Source: Novosphingobium hassiacum (lineage in GTDB: Bacteria > Pseudomonadota > Alphaproteobacteria > Sphingomonadales > Sphingomonadaceae). Taken from it: a stretch of DNA of 64,000 nucleotides. The first letter of the stretch is position 1, and every line of letters begins with the position of its first letter. The notes beneath the pieces were generated by a model, which ran no database searches, had not been told where the DNA came from, and worked only from the letters and a program-made list of their open reading frames with translations. The translations under genes and the position numbers were made by a program. This document shows positions 8,757 to 15,774 of this stretch, one piece after another. The DNA lies in contig NZ_JACICY010000007.1 in the NCBI RefSeq assembly GCF_014196055.1, forward strand, positions 186,001 through 250,000, written 5' to 3'.

Positions 8757-9704
8757 ATGTTAGGCAGATCCGCAAACGGCATGTTCTGGCTGTTCCGCTA
8801 TCTCGAGCGGGCCGAGAACATTTCGCGCCTGATCGAGGCGGGCTTCCGCATGGCGCTGACCCGCGATGCCTCCGATGCGTCGGACGAATGGCGTTCGCTG
8901 ATCGTGACGCTGGGCTTGCGCCGCGCGTTCGAGGCGCGGCACGGCAAGGAATATACCGGCCCCCACGTGTTCAACTTCATCCTGCGCGACCGCGACAATC
9001 CGGGCAGCGTGCTGGCGATGACCGAGGAAGCGCGCACCAACGCGCGCATGGTGCGCGGCGGTATTACCCGCGAGGTGTGGGAATCGGTTAACGATGGCTG
9101 GATGCGCCTGAAGGAGGCGCTGGCGCGGCCTGTGCCCGAAACGCGGCTGGGCGATGTGCTCGACCTCGTCCGTCGCCAGTCGACGCAAGTGCGTGGTGCG
9201 ATGGAAGGCACCATGCTGCGCAACGAGATCTACAATTTCGCGCGGATGGGCAGCTTCATCGAGCGGGCCGACAACACGGCGCGCATCCTCGACGTGAAGT
9301 ACTATGTGCTGCTGCCTTCGGTATCCTATGTCGGCACCAGCCTCGACAACGTGCAGTGGGAAAACGTGCTGCGATCGGTCGCGGGCGAACGCGCCTATCG
9401 CTGGCTTAACGCCGGACGCATGGACCCGCGCGGTATCGCGGAGTTCCTGATCCTCGATGGGCGCTTCCCGCGCAGCCTGGCATTCTGCTATTCCAAGCTG
9501 CGCTCGAACCTGGCCAGTCTGGCGCGCGAATATGGCAACGAGATGCACTGCCATGAAATCCTGCGCGATGCCGACTGCCAGTTTCATCAGGCCACGATCG
9601 AGGGCATCTTCGAGCAGGGCCTGCACGAATTCATCGGCAAGTTCATCCGCGCCAACACCGCGCTCGCGCTGCAGATTCAGCGTGACTATCGCTTTACCGA
9701 ATAG
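8757..9704 (+). CDS. Alpha-E domain protein
   Basis: This 315-residue all-alpha protein is of the DUF403/alpha-E family. It begins with the family signature MLGRSANGMFWLFRYLERAE and continues with ISRLIEAGFRMALTR, EARTNARMVRGGITREVWE, and the conserved MGSFIERADNTARILDVKYY and PRSLAFCYSKLRSNL. Alpha-E proteins are almost always encoded beside the permuted ATP-grasp and a transglutaminase-like protein; the conserved Glu/Arg residues suggest a catalytic or scaffold role in the same peptide-modifying pathway. It lies 16 bases downstream of the ATP-grasp gene and 12 bases before the transglutaminase-like gene. Confidence 0.93.
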   Translation: MLGRSANGMFWLFRYLERAENISRLIEAGFRMALTRDASDASDEWRSLIVTLGLRRAFEARHGKEYTGPHVFNFILRDRDNPGSVLAMTEEARTNARMVRGGITREVWESVNDGWMRLKEALARPVPETRLGDVLDLVRRQSTQVRGAMEGTMLRNEIYNFARMGSFIERADNTARILDVKYYVLLPSVSYVGTSLDNVQWENVLRSVAGERAYRWLNAGRMDPRGIAEFLILDGRFPRSLAFCYSKLRSNLASLAREYGNEMHCHEILRDADCQFHQATIEGIFEQGLHEFIGKFIRANTALALQIQRDYRFTE

Positions 9705-9716
9705 GCCCCTTGTTTC

Positions 9717-10529
9717 ATGCGTATCGCGGTCGATCACACCACGCACTACGTCTTTTCTGGCCCTGTTTCACGCGGGCTGCAGCGGTTGCGGTTGACGCCG
9801 AAGGGTTCGGCGGGACAGCGCGTGCTCGAATGGAAGATGGAGTTCGACGGCGCGCAATTGCAGGTCGAATACGACGATCCCAACAACAACCACGTATCAC
9901 TGATCTCGTTCGATACCGGGACGCGCGAGGTGACGATCCGCTGCCACGGGATGATCGACACCAACGACCAGTCGGGCATCATCGGGCGGCATTCGGGCTT
10001 CATGCCGATGTGGCAGTTTCTCGAACAGACCGATCTGACCCGGACTGGCGCGAAGATGCGCGGTCTGGTTTCTTCGCTGACGACCGAAGCCAACCCTCTG
10101 GCGACCCTGCATGGGCTTTCGGCATCGATCCGCGAACGTGTGGAATATGCCTCGGGCTATACCGACTCGTCGACCACTGCCGAAGGCGTGCTCGCGCTGG
10201 GGCACGGCGTATGTCAGGATCACGCGCACGTGTTCATCGGCGCGGCCCGTTCGCTCGGCATTCCCGCGCGTTATGTCAGCGGCTACCTGTATATGGACGA
10301 CCGGGTCGAGCAGGATGCCGGCCATGCCTGGGCCGAAGCCCATGTCGAAGGACTCGGCTGGGTCGGGTTCGACATATCCAACGGCATAAGCCCGGATTCG
10401 CGCTATGTCCGCGTGGCGACGGGCCGCGATTACCGCGATGCCGCACCGATAACGGGGATAACGCACGGTGCGCGTGATGAATCGATGCACGTCAAGCTTG
10501 CCGTGGAGCAGCAGCGTGTGGAACAGTAG
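9717..10529 (+). CDS. Transglutaminase-like cysteine protease of the Anbu operon
   Basis: This 270-residue protein has an N-terminal beta domain (MRIAVDHTTHYVFSGPVSRG, LRLTPKG) followed by a transglutaminase-like core. The catalytic triad is Cys166 in GHGVCQDHAH, His203 in DAGHAWAEA and Asp219 in WVGFDISNG. The family is thought to act as an amidase/peptidase rather than a crosslinking enzyme in bacteria. It is cytoplasmic, as no signal peptide is present. It is the third gene of the ATP-grasp / alpha-E / transglutaminase / Anbu operon, where it could remove what the ATP-grasp enzyme adds, or process the peptides. Confidence 0.92.
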   Translation: MRIAVDHTTHYVFSGPVSRGLQRLRLTPKGSAGQRVLEWKMEFDGAQLQVEYDDPNNNHVSLISFDTGTREVTIRCHGMIDTNDQSGIIGRHSGFMPMWQFLEQTDLTRTGAKMRGLVSSLTTEANPLATLHGLSASIRERVEYASGYTDSSTTAEGVLALGHGVCQDHAHVFIGAARSLGIPARYVSGYLYMDDRVEQDAGHAWAEAHVEGLGWVGFDISNGISPDSRYVRVATGRDYRDAAPITGITHGARDESMHVKLAVEQQRVEQ

Positions 10530-10618
10530 CGCCGCCAGTCGGCATGGGTGACGCCAGCGCGCGTGAACTCGACGCCATCCGGCGCAGCAAGCGAGGCGAT
10601 AACGATCGGGGTGGGGCG

Positions 10619-11383
10619 ATGACGTATTGCGTAGGTATGGTGCTGGACAAGGGGCTCGTCCTGATGAGCGACACCCGCACCAACTCCGGCGTCGACAACA
10701 TTTCTGTATTCCGCAAGATGTTCAACTGGTCGGTCCCAGGCGAGCGGCAGATCGCGATTATGACCGCCGGCAACCTTGCCACGACGCAGGCGGTGATCTC
10801 GCAACTGGAGGAACGCAACAAGGCGCCGAGCGACCGGCGGCCATCCATCCTCGAAGCGCCGACGATGTTTCAAGTCGCCACGCTGGTCGGCAATCTCCTG
10901 CGAGGGGTGATCGAAGGGCGGCGCGAAGGCGGAATGCAGAGCGAGGGGCCGCGGTTCACCGCCTCGATCATCGTTGCGGGTCAGATCAAGGACATGGAGC
11001 CACGGCTGTTCATGATCTATCCCGAGGGCAACTTCATCGAGGCGAGCTTCGACACGCCGTTCTTCCAGATCGGTGAGACCAAGTACGGACGGCCCATCCT
11101 GCTGCGCGGCTATGACGCGAAGATGAGCTTCGAGGACGCGGTCAAGCTGTTGATGGTATCGTTCGATTCGACGCTGGCAGCAAACCTGTCGGTAGGTCTG
11201 CCGTTCGACCTGATGGTGCTCGAGCGCGACAATTACGAGCCGCTGCACCAGCGCAGGATCCTGGCGAGCGATCCGTATTTCAAGGCAATCTCGTCAAGCT
11301 GGAGCGAAGCGCTGCGCCAGGCGTTCCATTCGCTTCCGGATTATTCGTTCGAGCAGGACGGCGAGCAACCGGGCGGAAATTGA
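10619..11383 (+). CDS. Anbu, proteasome beta-subunit homologue
   Basis: This 254-residue Ntn-hydrolase of the proteasome beta fold is Anbu (ancestral beta subunit, also called BPH), a relative of HslV. The start ATG at 10619 has a strong ggtgggg box and gives M-TYCVGM, so removal of Met exposes catalytic Thr1. Asp17 (SDTRTN) and Lys32 (FRKMF) complete the active-site set, and GNLATTQAV matches the family's conserved glycine stretch. An upstream in-frame ATG at 10544 would bury Thr1 behind 25 extra residues and is therefore rejected. Anbu forms large rings or spirals. No cognate AAA+ unfoldase is encoded here. Confidence 0.92.
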   Translation: MTYCVGMVLDKGLVLMSDTRTNSGVDNISVFRKMFNWSVPGERQIAIMTAGNLATTQAVISQLEERNKAPSDRRPSILEAPTMFQVATLVGNLLRGVIEGRREGGMQSEGPRFTASIIVAGQIKDMEPRLFMIYPEGNFIEASFDTPFFQIGETKYGRPILLRGYDAKMSFEDAVKLLMVSFDSTLAANLSVGLPFDLMVLERDNYEPLHQRRILASDPYFKAISSSWSEALRQAFHSLPDYSFEQDGEQPGGN

Positions 11384-11547
11384 ACGAGATTCGGATCGAC
11401 CGGCGCGCGCGTCTTGGTTAACGCCGCCTTGCTGGTGCCCCCGAAGTACGACGGAAGTCCGGCGATTTGTGCAATTTTAGCGATGGATCGCCGAAACGCT
11501 CGAAGGAATGATCCGTTCCCGAAGCGAAACTCCTAAGGAAAAACCTG

Positions 11548-11592
11548 TAGTTTCGGGTCATTGGCGGTTCTATTCGGTTCATTCCGAAACTA
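11548..11592. promoter_or_regulatory. Inverted repeat upstream of the LuxR-type regulator
   Basis: In the 252-base gap between anbu and the regulator gene, a perfect 9-bp inverted repeat (tagtttcgg at 11548-11556, ccgaaacta at 11584-11592) flanks a 27-base spacer. It ends 43 bases before the regulator's ATG. The position suits a dimeric repressor or an autoregulatory site. The rest of the gap is AT-richer than its surroundings and holds no ORF I can support. Confidence 0.35.
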
Positions 11593-11635
11593 ACGTCTGT
11601 GGCCATACCCGGCGTCCGGGTGGTTAACTCCACCC

Positions 11636-12256
11636 ATGGCAGATCGTGTAACACTCCACATCCTCGATGGTGACTCCGCCCGCAGGGCACAGCTCGCACG
11701 CCTCGCGTTCGCAGCAGGCCATCACGCTGAAATCTATGCGAGCGCGGAGGAACTGCTGACGCACGCACCTTCGACCGGGCTGGTCCTGGCGCATGACGAA
11801 CCCGTGGGCGAAGGCATCCCCCGGCTGATCGCGGCGATGATGCATGCCGGGCACTGGCTCCCGGTGATCGCGATCTCCGAGGCGCCTGAAACGTCGGCGG
11901 TGGTCCGTGCGATCAAGGCAGGGGCGCTCGATTATCTGGCAATGCCCTCGCAGATTGCGCCGCTGAACGAAGCGGTGGCCGGTGCGGGGCGTGAGGCTGA
12001 TACCTATCGCGCGCAGCGAGCGCGTGCGGCAGAAGCGCGCCAGCGGATAGCGCGGCTCAGTTCGCGTGAGCGCGAAGTGCTGGATCGACTCGCAGAAGGT
12101 TGCAGCAACAAGGCGATCGCGCGCGAGCTCGATATCAGCCCGCGCACCGTGGAAATTCACCGGATGAAGATGATGGGCAAGCTCGGCGCGCGCCATGCCG
12201 CCGAAGCGGTGCGGTTGCGGATCGAGGCGACCGGGCTGGAGGAGCTTGCGGCCTGA
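11636..12256 (+). CDS. LuxR/FixJ-type regulator with degenerate receiver
   Basis: This 206-residue protein has an N-terminal receiver-like domain (about 1-115) and a C-terminal LuxR helix-turn-helix. The latter is recognised by LSSREREVLDRLAEGCSNKA and IARELDISPRTVEIHRMKMM. Aligned with FixJ, LVLD-VRMP corresponds here to LVLA-HDEP: the phosphoacceptor Asp is Ala, and the Lys of FLEKPF is Met (YLAMPS). DGD remains at the acidic pocket. The receiver is therefore probably not phosphorylated in the normal way, and the protein may act constitutively or through another signal. It is monocistronic: a promoter-sized gap lies upstream and a terminator follows at 12287. Confidence 0.85.
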   Translation: MADRVTLHILDGDSARRAQLARLAFAAGHHAEIYASAEELLTHAPSTGLVLAHDEPVGEGIPRLIAAMMHAGHWLPVIAISEAPETSAVVRAIKAGALDYLAMPSQIAPLNEAVAGAGREADTYRAQRARAAEARQRIARLSSREREVLDRLAEGCSNKAIARELDISPRTVEIHRMKMMGKLGARHAAEAVRLRIEATGLEELAA

Positions 12257-12286
12257 TCGTTTGCTGATCTGCGTGGCGTTGAGACG

Positions 12287-12306
12287 GGCGGGGGGCAACT
12301 CCCGCC
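12287..12306 (+). terminator. Rho-independent terminator
   Basis: An 8-bp GC stem (12287-12294 with 12299-12306, one G-T pair) is closed by a GCAA tetraloop and followed by tttttctt. It lies 30 bases after the stop of the LuxR-type regulator and ends that transcript. It also sits just past the end of the convergent extensin-like gene. Confidence 0.85.
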
Positions 12307-12319
12307 TTTTTCTTGCGCG

Positions 12320-12985
12320 TCAGCGGCAGAGCGGGCGAAGCCCGCCCGGTTCGAGATGCAGGTGATTGTGGTGAGCGGCGTTGTAGTCCGGCGTCAGGAC
12401 TGTGCCGAACCGCTTGCAGGCGCTGTCACGGACCGTGCGCAGGAACGCGCGGGTCTGCGGCGATGGTGAATTCCAGTCATCGAGAATGCTGATGCGGCGT
12501 CCATCGGCGAGCCGGAATGCCGCGACATCCACGGCATTTGCCGTCGCATGGGCCGACAGTCGCGACGTGCCCGCGACGTTGCGGCACGAATAACTGCCCA
12601 TCGTCTCGATCCTGACCAGCGGACTGCCCAGAATCTGCCTCGCGGCGCGGTCCACGCCGAAGCGTGCCCATCCTTGCAACGATGCAGCAACGGGGCAGGC
12701 CAGCGGACCGAGGTTGGTTACGTCGAGTCGGCCTTCGTCGCCCTTGAGCCAGCCGAGCCTGACGGTGCCAAGCGTCGAACATCCCGCGCCGTAATATTGG
12801 TCGGGCAGCGGGGTGAAGTTGGCCTGTGTCGCGCCGAGGCTGCTGAGGCAGGCGCGGCCCTGCGGGGTCTGCGTGATCGATGCGCCGGTGTTGCGCGGAG
12901 CACGGCGCTGCGGTGTATCGGGCGAGCCTGTGCACGCTGAGAGCAATGCGGTCATCGCGATAACAAGAAGCGGACGATTTGCCAT
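12320..12985 (-). CDS. Extensin-family lipoprotein
   Basis: This 221-residue protein of the bacterial extensin-like family (extensin-like_C) has a lipoprotein signal, MANRPLLVIAMTALLSAC, with Cys18. The mature domain contains YSCRNVAGTSRLSAHATANA, a VDVAAFRLADGRRISILDDW block, and the C-terminal NAAHHNHLHLEPGG. The His/Asp pattern (SxHATANAxDVAAF, HHNHLHLE) resembles D-Ala-D-Ala carboxypeptidase / LAS-type zinc peptidases. A cell-wall peptidase role is therefore plausible but not proven for this family. Conserved Cys residues probably form disulfides in the periplasm. Confidence 0.88.
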   Translation of the reverse strand: MANRPLLVIAMTALLSACTGSPDTPQRRAPRNTGASITQTPQGRACLSSLGATQANFTPLPDQYYGAGCSTLGTVRLGWLKGDEGRLDVTNLGPLACPVAASLQGWARFGVDRAARQILGSPLVRIETMGSYSCRNVAGTSRLSAHATANAVDVAAFRLADGRRISILDDWNSPSPQTRAFLRTVRDSACKRFGTVLTPDYNAAHHNHLHLEPGGLRPLCR

Positions 12986-13065
12986 GCCCGCAAGAATTGC
13001 AGGTCATGGTTATCAAGGGCTTAACGGCGCGATGAGCCGAATGCTGTGGTGGGGCAGATCAGGGA

Positions 13066-13141
13066 TGGTGGGCGCTGACGGGCTCGAACCGCCGACCCTC
13101 TCGGTGTAAACGAGATGCTCTACCAACTGAGCTAAGCGCCC
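13066..13141 (-). tRNA. tRNA-Val (anticodon TAC)
   Basis: On the minus strand the 76-base gene begins gggcgcttagctcagttggt and ends with an encoded CCA. The 7-bp acceptor stem (gggcgct/agcgccc) pairs exactly. The D-loop has ttggtaga, the anticodon loop reads gtttacacc with anticodon TAC, and the T-loop is ggttcgagcc. It is intact. Its 5' side faces the genomic-island remnant, whose far end carries a copy of the 5' half of this tRNA (14883-14920). Confidence 0.96.
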
Positions 13142-13238
13142 GCTCTCGCGGAATGGCGCATTTACGGCATTCTAGCGCGCCGTCAACCGCTGTGTTTGCG
13201 GAACGAAACGGAGCCAATCGGAACAGATCGGCACCTAG

Positions 13239-13258
13239 AGTCCCGACATAGTCCCGAC
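13239..13258. repeat. 20-bp direct repeat, left copy (possible integrase arm site)
   Basis: The sequence agtcccgacatagtcccgac occurs here and, identically, at 14799-14818. Each copy is itself two tandem 9-mers (agtcccgac) separated by two bases. The left copy is 97 bases from the tRNA 5' end. The spacing and internal direct repeat are what one expects of integrase arm-binding sites in attL and attR. Confidence 0.7.
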
Positions 13259-13652
13259 CGCCAATCCAAGACATCTCTGCGCATAAATCCGCAACACACG
13301 ATGGCTGCTAGCCTGCTGTTGATGCGATCGGCAATGTCGCCGAAAATTCAGCCAGGAGAGAGGATGCCGCACAAGAATGAAGGGTGTGGGTCGCAAACAA
13401 CTAACAATATCATAATATTGATCTAATGACATTATATAGAGAGGCTAACATTCCCGGTTAGACAAACAATTTAAAATCAATGACATGATATGGATTTGGC
13501 AGAAAGATTAGGTCATGGTGAGCTCTCATTTCGCACCATGAGAATGGCGGATTTCTGGGCTGTCCGGCCAAGCAAATAGGGCAGGTGCGAAACATTAGAT
13601 GTTTCCGACGAACGGGGGTGCCCCACCCCCGCGCCGCCAACCCACAAATTGC

Positions 13653-13883
13653 ATGATTGCCGACGAAGAAATCCACGATTTGCGCCACACGCGCGGCATC
13701 CGCATCGTCCGCGCCACCGGCTCGCGCGCCGCAGCAAAAGAAGCCCTCAAGCACCAGCGCATCGAAACCACTCTGCCTTACGCCCACGTCCTGGACGACG
13801 ACGTGCGCAACGCGCTTGAAGCAAGCGAACTGGCGGCGGGTAACGCGCAAAGCAAGTCGAATGAGGGTCGAGCTCGCCGATAG
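13653..13883 (+). pseudogene. Truncated tyrosine recombinase (C-terminal catalytic fragment)
   Basis: The 76-codon fragment retains the last part of a phage-type integrase: HDLRHT (His and second catalytic Arg), a degenerate LKHQRIETT in place of LGHxxixTT (third His kept), and the Tyr in PYAHVLDDDVRNAL. The first catalytic Arg, the Lys and the whole N-terminal core- and arm-binding domains are missing. No other frame upstream supplies them. It cannot encode an active integrase. It lies 512 bases from the tRNA-Val gene, inside the island remnant. Confidence 0.8.
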
Positions 13884-13949
13884 TCAGACTTGCGGCATAG
13901 ACCAATAATCTCCATTCGCTTGTTAGTTTGTAAGCAGCTGGATGATTCC

Positions 13950-14768
13950 GTGTCTCACCCCCCGAAAAACCTAGCGTCCAACGAAATCGCTCTTTTCTTT
14001 GAAACGAACCAACCACTGCCAGCTGGGCAGGTTGGACGATTGTTTGAGGCAATTGATCACTTTGCCCATGACGAAGGCTTCTTAGGGTCTGCCGATATAT
14101 TAGAGCTGCGGTCAGTAGGTACGGGCACGATGTGGGCCATTTTTGCGGCCGTCAGCGAACATGGAAGTAACATCGCAGGGATGGCGGGTTTTGGCTTGGC
14201 TCTGTTGCTCGCTTTGAAGAAGCCGAAGGGCAAGGTGGCAGAACGCGCTGCCGAAATTGTGGTGGAACATGGCGTCTCTAGAACAATGATTATCACAATC
14301 GAAGCTTCTGAGACCGTGCTACGTGACATGATGCCATTGGTTAAGTTTCTGGAAAACAGGGAGGTTGCCCGGAGGCCTCGTCTGACCTTAAGCGGTTTCG
14401 AAGAGGACCAGCTAGCTGCCGGAAGTGCGGGCGGCACTGGCGCGGAAGAGTCTGAGCCCGAAGACACCGATACCGCCTTTGAAAGTCGGATATATCGACT
14501 GGGTGAAATTTTCATCGATGAATACGGTGCAGAACATCAGCTAAGCTATGTTTCTGCTGACGCGCCCAAGATTGAAGGCGAAACGAACCGAAGTTGGCGA
14601 TGTTATATCGATCCCTATGGACCTGACCGAAGGATGGTGGCGATCATTGACCCGGATAAAGTGCTTCCCAATCGGAACGAAAATCCTAGGTTCACCGTCG
14701 GAGTGCTAGGATACCCGCTCGTTGAAAATGGTCAAGTTGCAGCATTCAGGGCGGTCGCACTTAACTAA
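13950..14768 (+). CDS. Island-encoded protein of unknown function
   Basis: I do not recognise this protein. From the GTG at 13950 it has 272 residues; a TTG at 13890 would add 20. It starts SHPPKNLASNEIALFFETNQ. A central hydrophobic glycine-rich stretch (IAGMAGFGLALLLALKKPKG) could be a membrane segment. An alpha/beta-looking part follows (RTMIITIEASETVLRDMMPL), then an acidic linker (GTGAEESEPEDTDTAFES). The C-terminal part is beta-rich (FIDEYGAEHQLSYVSA, RSWRCYIDPYGPDRRM). Codon use is AT-richer than in the neighbours, so it arrived with the island. As the only intact cargo gene it may have been retained by selection. Confidence 0.65.
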   Translation: MSHPPKNLASNEIALFFETNQPLPAGQVGRLFEAIDHFAHDEGFLGSADILELRSVGTGTMWAIFAAVSEHGSNIAGMAGFGLALLLALKKPKGKVAERAAEIVVEHGVSRTMIITIEASETVLRDMMPLVKFLENREVARRPRLTLSGFEEDQLAAGSAGGTGAEESEPEDTDTAFESRIYRLGEIFIDEYGAEHQLSYVSADAPKIEGETNRSWRCYIDPYGPDRRMVAIIDPDKVLPNRNENPRFTVGVLGYPLVENGQVAAFRAVALN

Positions 14769-14798
14769 CCCTCAGCCAAACAAGCCGAAGTTTAGCAA

Positions 14799-14818
14799 AG
14801 TCCCGACATAGTCCCGAC
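14799..14818. repeat. 20-bp direct repeat, right copy (possible integrase arm site)
   Basis: This is identical to 13239-13258 over 20 bases. It lies 64 bases before the duplicated tRNA fragment, mirroring the position of the left copy near the intact tRNA. The sequence between the two copies is the core of the island remnant. Confidence 0.7.
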
Positions 14819-14882
14819 TACAAATCTGGATAGAGCCGAAAAGCCAAGCTTTACTGCGGAGCTAGGGCCGCACCACATCGCC

Positions 14883-14920
14883 GTGTAAATGAGATGCTCT
14901 ACCAACTGAGCTAAGCGCTC
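14883..14920 (-). repeat. Duplicated 5' half of tRNA-Val (attachment-site copy)
   Basis: Read on the minus strand, the fragment runs from the 5' acceptor strand to the anticodon loop of tRNA-Val. It matches 13104-13139 at 35 of 36 positions, with a further difference at the second base of the acceptor strand. It stops inside the anticodon loop, so it cannot give a functional tRNA. The break in the anticodon loop marks the likely integration crossover. Confidence 0.8.
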
Positions 14921-14991
14921 GGGTAACCCGGAGCCGGACTATCGCGAGGTTTTCTGGGTTGGTCAAAGGTTGGAGGTCCGACCATTAAGCG

Positions 14992-15660
14992 TCAGGGATC
15001 TCGTCGCAAGATGCCCCGTTCGAGAAGCGAGCGGGCGACTGCGGCGACTTCCTCGTCCGATTCGGTGTCGGACCAGATGCTGTAGCGAAGGCCGAGGAAG
15101 ACATTCATGCCCATGATCGCCCATGCGTGGGCTTCATGCAGGTCGTCCTGAAACTCGCCGTTGTCGCGGGCGCGCTTTAGTCGTTCGAAAATGCGCTGCG
15201 CGGTCGATTCGTAATGGCTGCGGTAGCTGACCGGATCGACGAACTCGGCCTCGTCGATGATGCGGTAGATTTCCTTGTGCTCACGCGCAAACCGCAGAAA
15301 GGCCATGAGCGCCATCTGCTCGGTTTCGACCGCCGTGTTGCTGGCATTCTGCCTTGCCGCAGCGTGGATCCGCACATGATCGCTCAGGTCCTTGACGAGC
15401 GCGCGGAAGATTTCATTCTTGCTATCGAAATAGGTATAAAAGGTGCCCAGCGCCGTGCCGGCTCTTGCAGTGATGCCGGTGATCGACGACTCGTGAAAAC
15501 CCTTCTCGCCAAATTCGAGAGCCGCTGCATCGAGCAGCTTGCGTAAGGTTTTGCGCCCCCTCTCGGTACGCGGCTGCTTTCCTTCTCGAACTGCCCCCGC
15601 GCCTGCAGGCGCCTCCGGCTGGGCCTTGGTGCCGCTGGGGGATGCTCGGGATGTGCTCAT
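14992..15660 (-). CDS. TetR-family transcriptional regulator
   Basis: This 222-residue protein has a basic, disordered N-terminal ~30 residues followed by a TetR helix-turn-helix: RKLLDAAALEFGEKGFHESS, ITGITARAGTALGTFYTYFD. The C-terminal ligand and dimer domain is variable, as usual in the family. It is divergent from the TonB-receptor gene with a 114-base intergenic region that contains a palindrome suited to a TetR dimer (15699-15720). It probably represses the adjacent receptor/hydrolase/transporter cluster and itself, being released by an unknown small molecule. Confidence 0.92.
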   Translation of the reverse strand: MSTSRASPSGTKAQPEAPAGAGAVREGKQPRTERGRKTLRKLLDAAALEFGEKGFHESSITGITARAGTALGTFYTYFDSKNEIFRALVKDLSDHVRIHAAARQNASNTAVETEQMALMAFLRFAREHKEIYRIIDEAEFVDPVSYRSHYESTAQRIFERLKRARDNGEFQDDLHEAHAWAIMGMNVFLGLRYSIWSDTESDEEVAAVARSLLERGILRRDP

Positions 15661-15698
15661 AAGGTGACAGCTAACCGATTAAGCGGGGGGTGGCAAAC

Positions 15699-15720
15699 GA
15701 ACCATATTGAAAGTTGGTTC
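15699..15720. promoter_or_regulatory. Putative TetR operator
   Basis: An imperfect palindrome spans 22 bases, with outer half-sites gaacca (15699-15704) and tggttc (15715-15720) and two further symmetric positions inside. It sits between the divergent tetR and TonB-receptor genes, 39 bases from the tetR start and 55 from the receptor start, where it could block both promoters. Confidence 0.5.
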
Positions 15721-15774
15721 ATGTTTCATTAGGGGGGTCCCAACGGCGAATTATCCGCCGGAGGGGATCAAGCC

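Larger units (their letters stand above)
13104..14920. mobile_element. Remnant of a small genomic island integrated at tRNA-Val
   Basis: The segment from the anticodon loop of tRNA-Val to a duplicated 5' half of that tRNA (14883-14918, 35 of 36 bases identical to 13104-13139) is visibly AT-richer than its flanks. It contains a truncated tyrosine recombinase and one gene without relatives that I recognise. A 20-bp direct repeat stands about 100 bases inside each end. These are the expected parts of an integrated element: att duplication, int remnant, arm-type sites and cargo. Only about 1.8 kb remains, so it is either a degraded island or a deletion product. The region 13142-13650 has no supportable gene; it is AT-rich around 13400-13440, with a small caatat/atattg hairpin at 13405-13420. 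Confidence 0.7.

Noticed and set aside
13405..13420. AT-rich caatat/atattg hairpin in the island remnant
   Set aside because: Only six base pairs, in generally AT-rich sequence; it is likely to be fortuitous.
13599..13652. The first 18 codons of the integrase-like frame as part of the gene
   Set aside because: They encode a proline/glycine-rich stretch around a gggggtg/caccccc hairpin and have no recombinase similarity; the fragment is taken from the ATG at 13653.
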